The notes: generated by a model not told the origin, from the sequence alone. A stretch of 64,000 nucleotides of DNA from Candidatus Omnitrophota bacterium (GCA_020632495.1 JACKFL010000006.1:496001-560000); one strand, 5' to 3'. Shown: positions 53,160 to 61,532, counted from the first letter of the stretch. A program made the numbers and translations.

Positions 53160-53972
53160 ATGCGCATCATAGATCTTAGTCTGCCGGTTGACGACACCCT
53201 GGAAGAGACACACGACGCCACCATCGACCGCATTACACATGCCGACGGGGTGGAGCATTTCAACTGGGTGGTCATGAACAAGCGGCCCGGCGGCCAGGAA
53301 GCTTTCGACAGAGGTGAACGGGTGGCTTCCAAAGACGAAATCCCGGACGGGGAGATGCTTTCGCTTGAGATTGTACACTCGTCAGTTCACATGGGAACCC
53401 ACGTCGACGCCCCGTTTCACTACGGGAGTCGATGTGAGGGCAAGCCGGCCAAGATGATCGAGGATGTTCCGCTGGAGTGGTGCTACGGGCCGGGAGTCCT
53501 GCTGGACTTTACGCACATGTCGTATCCGCAGAATATTACGGCGCGGGACGTTGAGGCGGCGCTCAAGAAAATTTCCTATGAATTGAAGCCGCTGGACATT
53601 GTCCTTATCTACACCGGCGGCGATAAAAACTTGGGGACGCCTGATTACGTCAATAAGTATGTCGGCATGCTGCCGGATGCGGTGGAGTACCTGCTCGACC
53701 GCGGCATCAAGATGATGGGCATCGACACGATCGGTCTGGACCGGCCGTGCTTCGAGATGTTCAAAGAATTCCTCGAAACCAAAGACAAGGCCAAGATCTG
53801 GCCCTCGCATTTTCTGGGACGCCGCCGCGAGTACTGCCACATGGAACGTCTGGGCAATCTCGGGGCCATCCCAAAACCGTACGGGTTTACCGTATCCTGC
53901 CTGCCGGTCAAAGTCAGACATGCCGGCGCGGGATGGGCGCGGGTGGTCGCGATCCTGGATGAGAATGCCTGA
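53160..53972 (+). CDS. Putative cyclase (PF04199-type, kynurenine formamidase fold)
   Basis: The 270-residue protein keeps the family active-site motif HxGTHxDxPxH as HMGTHVDAPFH at residues 77-87, which binds metal. Other features: LIYTGGDKNLGTPDY and GIDTIGLDRPCFEMFKEFLE. Members include kynurenine formamidase and cyclases of aromatic polyketide pathways (DpsY type). Sitting 28 nt after a tiny membrane gene behind the ACP gene, a polyketide ring-closing role is the best reading. ATG 53160 follows TTGAGG. Confidence 0.87.
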   Translation: MRIIDLSLPVDDTLEETHDATIDRITHADGVEHFNWVVMNKRPGGQEAFDRGERVASKDEIPDGEMLSLEIVHSSVHMGTHVDAPFHYGSRCEGKPAKMIEDVPLEWCYGPGVLLDFTHMSYPQNITARDVEAALKKISYELKPLDIVLIYTGGDKNLGTPDYVNKYVGMLPDAVEYLLDRGIKMMGIDTIGLDRPCFEMFKEFLETKDKAKIWPSHFLGRRREYCHMERLGNLGAIPKPYGFTVSCLPVKVRHAGAGWARVVAILDENA

Positions 53973-54078
53973 AATGGAAGAGAAGACCTCCGCGAAAAAG
54001 TTTCGTCCGACCCGTGATGACGTCATACTGGTGATTGTCATTATCTGGGCCGTCTGCCTGCTGATTTTCCGCTATTGA
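53965..54078 (+). CDS. Second tiny single-pass membrane protein
   Basis: Encodes 37 residues from ATG 53965 (34 from the in-frame ATG at 53974): a charged N terminus (EEKTSAKKFRPTRDD) and one TM segment (VILVIVIIWAVCLLIF) ending RY. It overlaps the cyclase by 8 nt and ends the first transcription unit. With the gene at 53021 it makes two tiny membrane proteins flanking the cyclase. Confidence 0.5.
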   Translation: MPEMEEKTSAKKFRPTRDDVILVIVIIWAVCLLIFRY

Positions 54079-54094
54079 TCCGGATATCCGGATC
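54077..54094. repeat. 18-bp perfect palindrome at the end of the first unit
   Basis: GATCCGGATATCCGGATC is fully self-complementary and overlaps the stop of the tiny membrane gene. It could fold as a short hairpin in the mRNA, but no T-run follows, so termination there is uncertain. The following stretch to 54309 is markedly AT-rich. Confidence 0.45.
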
Positions 54095-54228
54095 ATCCAC
54101 ACAAATAAGTGGTTCTGCGGGGCGCTGATTTTCTATTTTTTCCCAAACCTCACTACTCTATATATAGCAATCAGATTTATATCTCTGCTTGCAATTGAAA
54201 TCAACTTTGCTACTATAAACATATATTA

Positions 54229-54256
54229 TTACTTATATATATAGAAGGTATATAAT
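54229..54256 (+). promoter_or_regulatory. Candidate promoter of the second polyketide unit
   Basis: TTACTT (54229-54234), a 16-nt spacer and a perfect TATAAT (54251-54256) within the AT-rich 231-nt gap 54079-54309, which holds no gene. Confidence 0.4.
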
Positions 54257-54259
54257 ATT

Positions 54260-54270
54260 TAGTAATACTA
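54260..54270. promoter_or_regulatory. Inverted repeat TAGTA-A-TACTA at the predicted start
   Basis: The 5-bp arms TAGTA and TACTA are the same as the outer arms of the palindrome at 40895-40910, and both overlap the expected +1. Spacing differs (1 nt here, 6 nt there), so a shared regulator is only a hypothesis. Confidence 0.35.
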
Positions 54271-54309
54271 TTTCCGGTGATTTGACCGGATCCAATGCGG
54301 AGGACAATT

Positions 54310-54771
54310 ATGGCGCAACATACGGTGAACTCTATTTTTGTAAATGCCCCTTTCGACATAACCTTTGAGATCTCCAACCACATCGAACGCTGGACGGAAC
54401 TCTTCGGGGATGAATATGTCAGCGCCGAAGTCCTCGGCCGCGAAGGCAACGAAATCACCTTCCGCCTTACAAACAATGACGGCAAATCGTGGATCTCCAA
54501 ACGCTGGCTGCATCCCGAGCAACGCTATGCCATCGCCAGCCGGTACGACCCGATGTTTCCTTTTAAATATATGAAGATTATTTGGTTGTACCATGAAATG
54601 GATGACGGCACGCTGATGACATGGATCCAGGACTTTGACATGGACCCGGGTTTCACCAAATTTACGGGCGAGCAGATCGCCGGTTTCATCAATGAGCATT
54701 CGCAGCACAATCTTAAGATTTTCAAGAAGGTGATTGAGCAGGAAGCCGCGCAGACGGCCAAAGAAGGGTAA
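54310..54771 (+). CDS. SRPBCC aromatase/cyclase (TcmN-like)
   Basis: The 153-residue product matches aromatic polyketide aromatase/cyclases (TcmN N-domain, WhiE-type) along its length: HTVNSIFVNAPFDITFEISN, the IERWTELF helix, AEVLGREGNEITFRLT, FPFKYMKIIWLYHEMDDGT, and MTWIQDFDM before the long C-terminal helix. The cavity of this fold directs first-ring closure and aromatisation of poly-beta-ketone chains. ATG 54310 (with GGAGG upstream) is preferred over ATG 54295. It starts the second transcription unit. Confidence 0.88.
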   Translation: MAQHTVNSIFVNAPFDITFEISNHIERWTELFGDEYVSAEVLGREGNEITFRLTNNDGKSWISKRWLHPEQRYAIASRYDPMFPFKYMKIIWLYHEMDDGTLMTWIQDFDMDPGFTKFTGEQIAGFINEHSQHNLKIFKKVIEQEAAQTAKEG

Positions 54772-54814
54772 GCGCCGCGCCCCTGTTTTTTGACAGATTG
54801 CAAAGGACCGGATC

Positions 54815-55957
54815 GTGACACGGGAAAAACTGGGGTTGTATGTATTAATCTGCCTGGGCTGCCTGACGATATCTTTTAATGTGGCGGTCATCTCCGCCAT
54901 TGTTCCCGTTATTAGTGAAGACTTAATGCGCACGAAGTTCGACGTCGCGCGCATCATTCCCTACTACCTGGTGCCTTACGGATTTGCCGCGTTGTTATAC
55001 GCGCCTTTGGTCAGCCGGTTTCGGTTCCGCACGGTCTATATGGGCATGATGGGATTATTCGGACTGGCCTGTCTCATCTGTGCGCGGGCCGGCAGTCTGG
55101 AAGCGATGTTGTGCGGCCGGATTCTCATGGGAGTGACAGCGGCCGGGGCGATACCCCTGGGTTTGATCATCATCGGGGATCATTTCGAAAAACGTATTCG
55201 CGGCCGTCTGGTGGGGATTTTTTTCAGCCATGCCTTTGTCGCGTCCATTCTCGGCCTGATCGTGGGCGGGGTCATGCCGTGGCGGCTGATTTTTTATATA
55301 CCGGCGGGATTGGGGGTAGCTGTTGCCGCCGGTTTCGGGCTGTACCGGTCGGGACTGCTGGACTGCAGCCACGCCGGGCACACGGATTATCTGCACGCGC
55401 TCCGCAAATCGGAGATCCTGCGCGTGTTCCTGTTTATCTTTTGTCTCAGCTTTCTGTACCACGGCGTGCACAAGTGGTACGGGGTGTATTTGGATCAGGT
55501 GTACGGTTTTGATCAGTTGAGAATCAATATGTTCGTCGTACTGACGGTCGTGATGGGGATGATCGGTCAGGTGTGCGGCGGTTTTCTGTCCGACCTGAAG
55601 GGGCGCGTGTTCACGCTGCGGGTCGGCGTAACCGGATTGGCGTTGTCCATTATGGCTCTGTTGGGGACCTATGGGCCGGTGATGCTGGCGGCGGTACTGG
55701 GATTGATTGCCTTGTTCTGGACGATCGGCCATAACGGGATTTCCACCATCTTGACGGACTTTACGGACGAAGACCGGCCGGTGATCGCGGGCTTGAACTC
55801 CTCGGTTCGTTTTATCAGCGGCGGGATGGGATTCATCCTGAGCAAACCTTTTGTAAGTTTGAACTTCGGCCGGACATTCTTTGTTTTCGGATGTCTGGCC
55901 TTCCTGCTGTCGTGGATGGTTCCGCGCATAATACCTCAAGGAATGAAAACGACATGA
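54815..55957 (+). CDS. MFS transporter (candidate product exporter)
   Basis: A 380-residue major facilitator with about twelve TM segments. The conserved inter-helix motif is present in the second half as GGFLSDLKGRVFTLR, and the first half shows MGVTAAGAIPLGLIIIGDHF followed by the charged EKRIRGRLVG loop. Start is GTG 54815 with AAAGGA 7 nt upstream. It lies between the aromatase/cyclase and methyltransferase genes, so export of the finished compound is the likely role. Confidence 0.85.
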   Translation: MTREKLGLYVLICLGCLTISFNVAVISAIVPVISEDLMRTKFDVARIIPYYLVPYGFAALLYAPLVSRFRFRTVYMGMMGLFGLACLICARAGSLEAMLCGRILMGVTAAGAIPLGLIIIGDHFEKRIRGRLVGIFFSHAFVASILGLIVGGVMPWRLIFYIPAGLGVAVAAGFGLYRSGLLDCSHAGHTDYLHALRKSEILRVFLFIFCLSFLYHGVHKWYGVYLDQVYGFDQLRINMFVVLTVVMGMIGQVCGGFLSDLKGRVFTLRVGVTGLALSIMALLGTYGPVMLAAVLGLIALFWTIGHNGISTILTDFTDEDRPVIAGLNSSVRFISGGMGFILSKPFVSLNFGRTFFVFGCLAFLLSWMVPRIIPQGMKTT

Positions 55958-56757
55958 AGAGTTGGCAGTATGAGCTCATGCGCCCGGTGTTATCCTGGCG
56001 CAACAAATTGTACAAAAAATGGGCCGAGGACGAGAGTCGGCGTCTGAATCTGTATGAGGAAACGCTGAAAGAGGTTAGTGAGTACACCGGTGAGCCGCTG
56101 GAAACCGTGCGGAAAAAGCATCATATGGGACCGCGCAAGGAGCCGACGTTCGCGATATTTCAGCAGCAGGACCGGCTGACGGTTTCGGCGGTGGAAAATT
56201 TTTATCGCGAAGCGACGTATTATCTCTATGAGCTGCCCCTGTGGAATGCCGAAAAAGCGCGTCCTCAATATCTGTGCCGCATCATGCGGCCGTATCTGAA
56301 TAGGTACCGGTGCCGGGAAGTGCTGGATTTCGGCGGCGGAACCGGCGACCTGTGCCTGGCCCTGGCGGCGGCCGGCCGGAAGGTCACTTACTGCGATATT
56401 GGCAAGGAAGTGGCCGATTTCGCCCGGTGGCGCTTTAAGCGCCGTGGGTTGGACGTGAAGATGTACGATGCGCTCGACGGCCTGTCCGGAAGGACATTTG
56501 ATGCGGTGATCAGTTTTGACTGCTTCGAGCACATAATGGACCTGCCCGCGGTTGTCAGCCAGTTGAGTCGCTGCGTCAGACCCGGCGGTTTGATGATCAG
56601 CGGAGATGCCTTTGAGGGCGGAGGGTTGCATCTGGAGGAAAATTACCAGTATCACAATGCGGATGCCTTTGACCGGCTGATGCAGGCGAACGGATTAAGC
56701 TTCGTCGGACGGTTCGCGCAGTTTGTTTTTTACCGTAAATACCCTGGCGGGAAATGA
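55954..56757 (+). CDS. SAM-dependent methyltransferase (class I)
   Basis: The 267-residue protein has a helical N-terminal region of about 115 residues, then a class I fold: motif I VLDFGGGTGDLCLALA, an acidic residue ending strand 2 in KVTYCDIGKEV, and DAVISFDCFEHIMD for motif IV. The substrate is unknown; O- or C-methylation of a polyketide fits context. The start overlaps the MFS stop (ATGA). The SAH it releases is not a substrate of the nearby salvage genes. Confidence 0.87.
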   Translation: MKSWQYELMRPVLSWRNKLYKKWAEDESRRLNLYEETLKEVSEYTGEPLETVRKKHHMGPRKEPTFAIFQQQDRLTVSAVENFYREATYYLYELPLWNAEKARPQYLCRIMRPYLNRYRCREVLDFGGGTGDLCLALAAAGRKVTYCDIGKEVADFARWRFKRRGLDVKMYDALDGLSGRTFDAVISFDCFEHIMDLPAVVSQLSRCVRPGGLMISGDAFEGGGLHLEENYQYHNADAFDRLMQANGLSFVGRFAQFVFYRKYPGGK

Positions 56758-56771
56758 AAGGATAGGAAGTT

Positions 56772-57602
56772 ATGGATATTAAAGGAAAAAATGCAGTCAT
56801 TACCGGGGCATCGAAGGGTATCGGAAAGGCCATCGCCGAACGTCTGGCTGCGGAAGGGGCCAATGTGGTCCTGGCGGCGCGTACGCAGGCAACGCTGGAC
56901 GATACCGTTAAGAAGCTTCAGGCACAGTCGGCCGGAAAGATTCTGGGCGTTGCGTGCGACGTCGGCAAGATGGAAGATCTACAGAATCTGGTCGACACGA
57001 CCCGGGCCCAACTCGGCCCCATCGATATCCTGATTAACAATGCCGGCGTAACGAGCCAGTTTCCCTTCGAAAAGCAGCCGTTTGATGACTTTGAGCGGCT
57101 GGTGCACACCAACTATCTGGGCTACGTCCGTTTGATCCGCCTGGTGATCAACGAGATGATTGAGCGCAAGCAGGGAGCGATCATCAATTCGGTTTCGGGG
57201 TCGACGCTGGTCGATCCGATCCCGCGGGGGTTTCTGACATACAGCTCGCTGAAGGTGGGGTTGCGCGCGTTTCTGAAAGGTTTGTTCTGGGAGCTGCGCG
57301 ACCACAATATCAAGGTGACATCGATCCTGCCCGGAGTGGTCGCTTCGGACCTTACGGACTCTTTGGAGAACATCACGGCCCAGCAGCGCGACCGGTTGAT
57401 GGATCCGCAGGCCGTCGTGGATATGGTGATGTTTGCCCTCAGCGTCCCGGCCAACTGTTGTCCCCTGGAGCTGGCCGTTATCAACCAGCAAACCCCCTGG
57501 ACCAAGCCGGTCATCGACTATAAACAGCAGATGGCTGATTGCCCGCACTGCGGGGAAAATATTGAGGAAATGAAAAAGCGTAAATTGGAAACCAAGAAGT
57601 GA
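56772..57602 (+). CDS. Short-chain dehydrogenase/reductase (candidate ketoreductase) with CxxC tail
   Basis: A 276-residue classical SDR: cofactor motif VITGASKGIGKAIA, NNAG (LINNAGVTSQF), catalytic Ser in INSVSGST and Tyr/Lys in TYSSLKVG. After the usual end near residue 250 there is an extension with CPHC followed by a charged helix (EEMKKRKLETKK), half of a zinc-ribbon pattern. In type II PKS clusters such SDRs reduce one keto group before aromatisation. It follows the methyltransferase by 14 nt. Confidence 0.87.
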   Translation: MDIKGKNAVITGASKGIGKAIAERLAAEGANVVLAARTQATLDDTVKKLQAQSAGKILGVACDVGKMEDLQNLVDTTRAQLGPIDILINNAGVTSQFPFEKQPFDDFERLVHTNYLGYVRLIRLVINEMIERKQGAIINSVSGSTLVDPIPRGFLTYSSLKVGLRAFLKGLFWELRDHNIKVTSILPGVVASDLTDSLENITAQQRDRLMDPQAVVDMVMFALSVPANCCPLELAVINQQTPWTKPVIDYKQQMADCPHCGENIEEMKKRKLETKK

Positions 57603-57612
57603 TTCCTGATTT

Positions 57613-57666
57613 GGGATTGGGGAATCGAACAGTTTACCTTTGGCGAGCTTTAAAATCACCAATCCC
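57613..57666. repeat. 8-bp inverted repeat in the gap before the PC4-like gene
   Basis: GGGATTGG (57613-57620) and CCAATCCC (57659-57666) are exact reverse complements 38 nt apart. The surrounding gap 57603-57721 has no gene; a TAAAAT at 57651-57656 is a possible -10. Confidence 0.35.
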
Positions 57667-57704
57667 TAGTCACATATCACTAATAGAAAGTCGCTTCGTG
57701 CGCA

Positions 57705-57716
57705 AAAGGAGGTGAT
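57705..57716 (+). promoter_or_regulatory. Exceptionally long Shine-Dalgarno
   Basis: AAAGGAGGTGAT is complementary over 12 nt to the 3' end of the 16S rRNA in this same window (ATCACCTCCTTT, 60814-60825). It ends 5 nt before ATG 57722 and fixes that start. Confidence 0.8.
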
Positions 57717-57721
57717 AACCA

Positions 57722-57955
57722 ATGGACAAAACCATCGCAACATTCAAGAAGAATAAGTTCCAGGAAATCCGTGTCGGTATCCGGGAATTCAAAGGCAACG
57801 ATCTGATCGACATCCGGACATGGACGATGACGCAGGGGACCGAAGAAATGGTGCCGACGGCAAAGGGAGTTTCCATCAACATCCATTTGCTGGCCGATTT
57901 GCGCAAATGCCTGGACGAGGTAGAGAAAACCCTCAAGGATAACAAAATGCTCTAA
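57722..57955 (+). CDS. PC4/Sub1-like (transcriptional coactivator p15) protein
   Basis: The 77-residue product fits the PC4-like single-strand DNA-binding fold: a curved beta sheet (EIRVGIREFKGNDLIDIRTW, then MVPTAKGVSI) followed by one helix (LLADLRKCLDEVEKTLKDN). Bacterial PC4-like proteins bind ssDNA or act in transcription. A 12-nt Shine-Dalgarno suggests very efficient translation. Its position near the right end of the polyketide region may be accidental. Confidence 0.78.
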   Translation: MDKTIATFKKNKFQEIRVGIREFKGNDLIDIRTWTMTQGTEEMVPTAKGVSINIHLLADLRKCLDEVEKTLKDNKML

Positions 57956-58034
57956 ACGGCGCAGCAGCGGCGAACGGACCTGGTCAGTGCCGGGGCCGTC
58001 CCGGCAACATCGACAGCACAAGGATTTTCTGGCC

Positions 58035-58940
58035 GTGATTATCGACGCGCACAGTCATTACATGCCACCGGAAGTGGCCGAACATACCGCCTTTTTTAAG
58101 CAGGGTTGGTCGGATGTGGACCGTCAGCTTCTGATGATGGACGAACACCATATCGACCGGGCTGTTCTGCTTTATCCCACCAGCGACGCGCATATCAACA
58201 TGAAAGGTTGGAATAACCTCGTCGAGGTTTACAATCCCGCGATTGCCAAGATGGTCGGGGGGCATCCCGACCGGTTTGTCGGGGCGGGCATCATCCCGTA
58301 CGGTGATTCCAAGGGCCTTGAGGAGGCTTTGCTGCAGGTGCAGGATTTGGGCTTGACCGTCCTGAGTCTGGCTTCGAGTTACGACGGGGCATATCTCGAC
58401 GACAAATTTTTCGATCCGGTTTGGGAGTTCGCCTCAGCAAACAATTTTCCCGTACATGTTCACGCCCAGATCATCAAGCCGATAGGCCACGAACGCGTGG
58501 AGGACCCGCTGCTTTCGCCGGTGCTGGAGTATGTGATGGATGTCACGATGTGCCTGGGGAAATTGATGATGTCCGATATCTTTTTGCGTTATCCCGATGT
58601 TCGGTTTATTTTTCCGCACTACGGCGGGGTTTTGCCGATCGTCAAAGACCGCTTCGACTCCACGTATCATATGTTGCGCAAGCGTAATTATGTCAAGGAG
58701 TTGGCTAAGCCGCCCAGCGGATGGTTTGAGAATCTTTTTTACGACATGAGCGGATCGTCCTCGGTCGCTTCATTAATGTGCTGTTTGGAGGTGGCAGGCC
58801 CCGAGCAGATCCTTTTTGGGAGTGATTTTCCCGCCAATCCCAGCCCCCGGGGTGCTCTTGAGGCGGCGCGTCAGGCCGGGCTTTCCGAAGATGACGTTGC
58901 TAACATCAACGGAAACAATATCTTACGTCTTATTCAATAA
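58035..58940 (+). CDS. Amidohydrolase family 2 protein (possible decarboxylase)
   Basis: From GTG 58035 (AAGGA 10 nt upstream) the product is 301 residues. The metal site shows HxH in IIDAHSHYMP, a third His in FPVHVHAQIIK, another in RFIFPHYGGV, and the terminal Asp in LFGSDFPANPSP. This is the ACMSD / gamma-resorcylate decarboxylase branch of amidohydrolases, which remove carboxyl groups from aromatic acids. Decarboxylation of an aromatic polyketide acid is therefore a plausible tailoring step, inferred from family and location. GTG 57987 is an alternative start. Confidence 0.82.
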   Translation: MIIDAHSHYMPPEVAEHTAFFKQGWSDVDRQLLMMDEHHIDRAVLLYPTSDAHINMKGWNNLVEVYNPAIAKMVGGHPDRFVGAGIIPYGDSKGLEEALLQVQDLGLTVLSLASSYDGAYLDDKFFDPVWEFASANNFPVHVHAQIIKPIGHERVEDPLLSPVLEYVMDVTMCLGKLMMSDIFLRYPDVRFIFPHYGGVLPIVKDRFDSTYHMLRKRNYVKELAKPPSGWFENLFYDMSGSSSVASLMCCLEVAGPEQILFGSDFPANPSPRGALEAARQAGLSEDDVANINGNNILRLIQ

Positions 58941-59022
58941 TTTCATTTGCTTTTTTAGTTTTTCTTTGGTATTCTATATCACCTTCACAGGATATGCGTT
59001 GCACCGATGTAGAAGCTTTTTG

Positions 59023-59058
59023 TCAGAAGTCGTAAGTCCTTCTGAGAGCCCCTTTTTT
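59023..59058 (+). terminator. Possible terminator before the rRNA operon
   Basis: A 7-bp stem (TCAGAAG 59023-59029 with CTTCTGA 59039-59045, 9-nt loop) with T6 at 59053-59058, 7 nt after the stem. It is weak, with the T-run displaced. The gap 58941-59253 otherwise holds the rrn promoter and leader and no gene. Confidence 0.3.
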
Positions 59059-59107
59059 GGCCCTTGATCCGGGAGATTTCGGGCTTTAAAAATCTTTCAG
59101 AAATGGC

Positions 59108-59136
59108 TTGACAAGCACTTCGAATTTTAGTACACT
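59108..59136 (+). promoter_or_regulatory. rRNA operon promoter
   Basis: A perfect TTGACA (59108-59113), a 17-nt spacer and TACACT (59131-59136). The predicted start is near 59144, about 110 nt before the mature 16S. Confidence 0.7.
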
Positions 59137-59183
59137 TCTGAAATCTTCACAGCAAAGCAATTCGCAAATACTGTGATTTTTTA

Positions 59184-59200
59184 TGGATCTTTGATAATTT
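59184..59200 (+). promoter_or_regulatory. boxA-like antitermination element in the 16S leader
   Basis: TGGATCTTTGATAATTT resembles the rrn boxA (TGCTCTTTAACAATTT) recognised by NusB-S10. A second copy lies before 23S at 61630. Confidence 0.5.
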
Positions 59201-59253
59201 ATTTTCTCGTTACAAGTCTTTTATAAGACAACCAAGTCACAAAAAGCCAAGTC

Positions 59254-60825
<1,572 letters not shown>

Positions 60826-60930
60826 CTATTCTTACTGCTTTTTTGGAGTAAGTATATTCCCAATCAACTTTTCCATTTGTATTCGAATCGTTGTTTCAAG
60901 GAATAGCGGTCAACGCTAGAAATGAAAATA

Positions 60931-61005
60931 CTTCCTTTCACGAAGGAAGCAAAAGTTACATTCTTCGACTTTGGTGCAATGTAAAGCATTATACCGACGA
61001 AGAAT
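60931..61005 (+). repeat. Hairpins in the 16S-tRNA spacer
   Basis: CTTCCTT (60931-60937) pairs with AAGGAAG (60943-60949). ATTCTTCG (60960-60967) pairs with CGAAGAAT (60998-61005). They are probably structures or processing elements of the pre-rRNA spacer 60826-61130, which holds no gene. Confidence 0.45.
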
Positions 61006-61064
61006 TTGAGTAGTAATACTTCAGATTCTTCGAAATGCTTGGCTTTTTTAATATTCAGCGGATT

Positions 61065-61107
61065 GCGTTTAGCGGTTAGCGTTTAGTTCAGACTAATCGC
61101 TAAACGC
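61065..61107. repeat. 10-bp inverted repeat before tRNA-Ile
   Basis: GCGTTTAGCG (61065-61074) and CGCTAAACGC (61098-61107) are exact reverse complements 23 nt apart. Between and around them shorter copies of the TTAGCG / CGCTTA word recur, giving a small repeat patch rather than a simple hairpin. Confidence 0.5.
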
Positions 61108-61130
61108 TATTCGCTTACCGCTGCTCTTTC

Positions 61131-61207
61131 GGGCCCGTAGCTCAGGTGGTTAGAGCACCGTGCTGATAACGCGGGGGTCAGCGGTTCGAATCCTCTCGGG
61201 CCCACCA
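61131..61207 (+). tRNA. tRNA-Ile (GAT)
   Basis: A 77-nt cloverleaf with 7-bp acceptor GGGCCCG/CGGGCCC, anticodon GAT within CTGATAA, a T loop GTTCGAATC, and an encoded 3' CCA. Its place between 16S and 23S is standard for rrn operons. Confidence 0.96.
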
Positions 61208-61263
61208 TTTCGATAGTGGGGACCAAAGGGACCTCAGACGAGTAAGCTCAGGGAGTACGGCGG

Positions 61264-61422
61264 ATGGAACGTCTGTCCATCATCATAATTTTGATCCTCG
61301 GCATTCTGCTGCATCTACGTTCTGTCGTCCACGCGTGGACACAGAATTATCTTGTCTATGAAATCCTGTCTTTGATCATCTTTGTTGTTGTTGCCGTTTA
61401 TGTTTGGCGAAGATTGAAATGA
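61264..61422 (+). CDS. 52-aa membrane protein frame inside the rRNA spacer
   Basis: An open frame between the two tRNA genes, ATG 61264 to TGA 61420-61422, with AGGGAG 9 nt upstream. It encodes two hydrophobic segments (IIIILILGILLHLRSVV and ILSLIIFVVVAVYVW) joined by a polar loop (HAWTQNYLVYE) and a basic end (WRRLK). This is membrane-protein-like composition, unlike random spacer DNA. The family is unknown. It would be translated from pre-rRNA or from an internal promoter I cannot identify. Confidence 0.5.
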   Translation: MERLSIIIILILGILLHLRSVVHAWTQNYLVYEILSLIIFVVVAVYVWRRLK

Positions 61423-61459
61423 TGGTGGCCCGCCACGTACTCCAGCTTTTTTCGGAATT

Positions 61460-61532
61460 GGGGCCGTAGCTCAATTGGTAGAGCACCTGCTTTGCAAGCA
61501 GGGGGTCAGGAGTTCGATCCTCCTCGGCTCCA
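61460..61532 (+). tRNA. tRNA-Ala (TGC)
   Basis: A 73-nt cloverleaf with acceptor GGGGCCG/CGGCTCC (one G-U pair), anticodon TGC in TTTGCAA, T loop AGTTCGATC and discriminator A. The following bases are CAA, so 3' CCA is not encoded, unlike the neighbouring tRNA-Ile. Confidence 0.96.

Larger units (their letters stand above)
40977..58940 (+). other. Candidate type II (aromatic) polyketide gene cluster with linked salvage module
   Basis: All genes in this span run in one direction. Most gaps are under 40 nt, and many genes overlap; the first clear break is at 54079-54309. Core functions: KS alpha, chain-length-factor-like protein, ACP, HxGTHxDxPxH cyclase, TcmN-like aromatase/cyclase, SDR reductase, methyltransferase, MFS exporter. 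Associated: acyl-AMP ligase, nucleoside phosphorylase, MtnA-type isomerase, IF-2B-like protein, aldolase-SCP2 fusion, aldehyde dehydrogenase, radical SAM protein with PCP_red partner, NAD(P)-dependent reductase and amidohydrolase. No malonyl transferase or phosphopantetheinyl transferase is present; these would have to come from fatty-acid synthesis. Confidence 0.75.
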
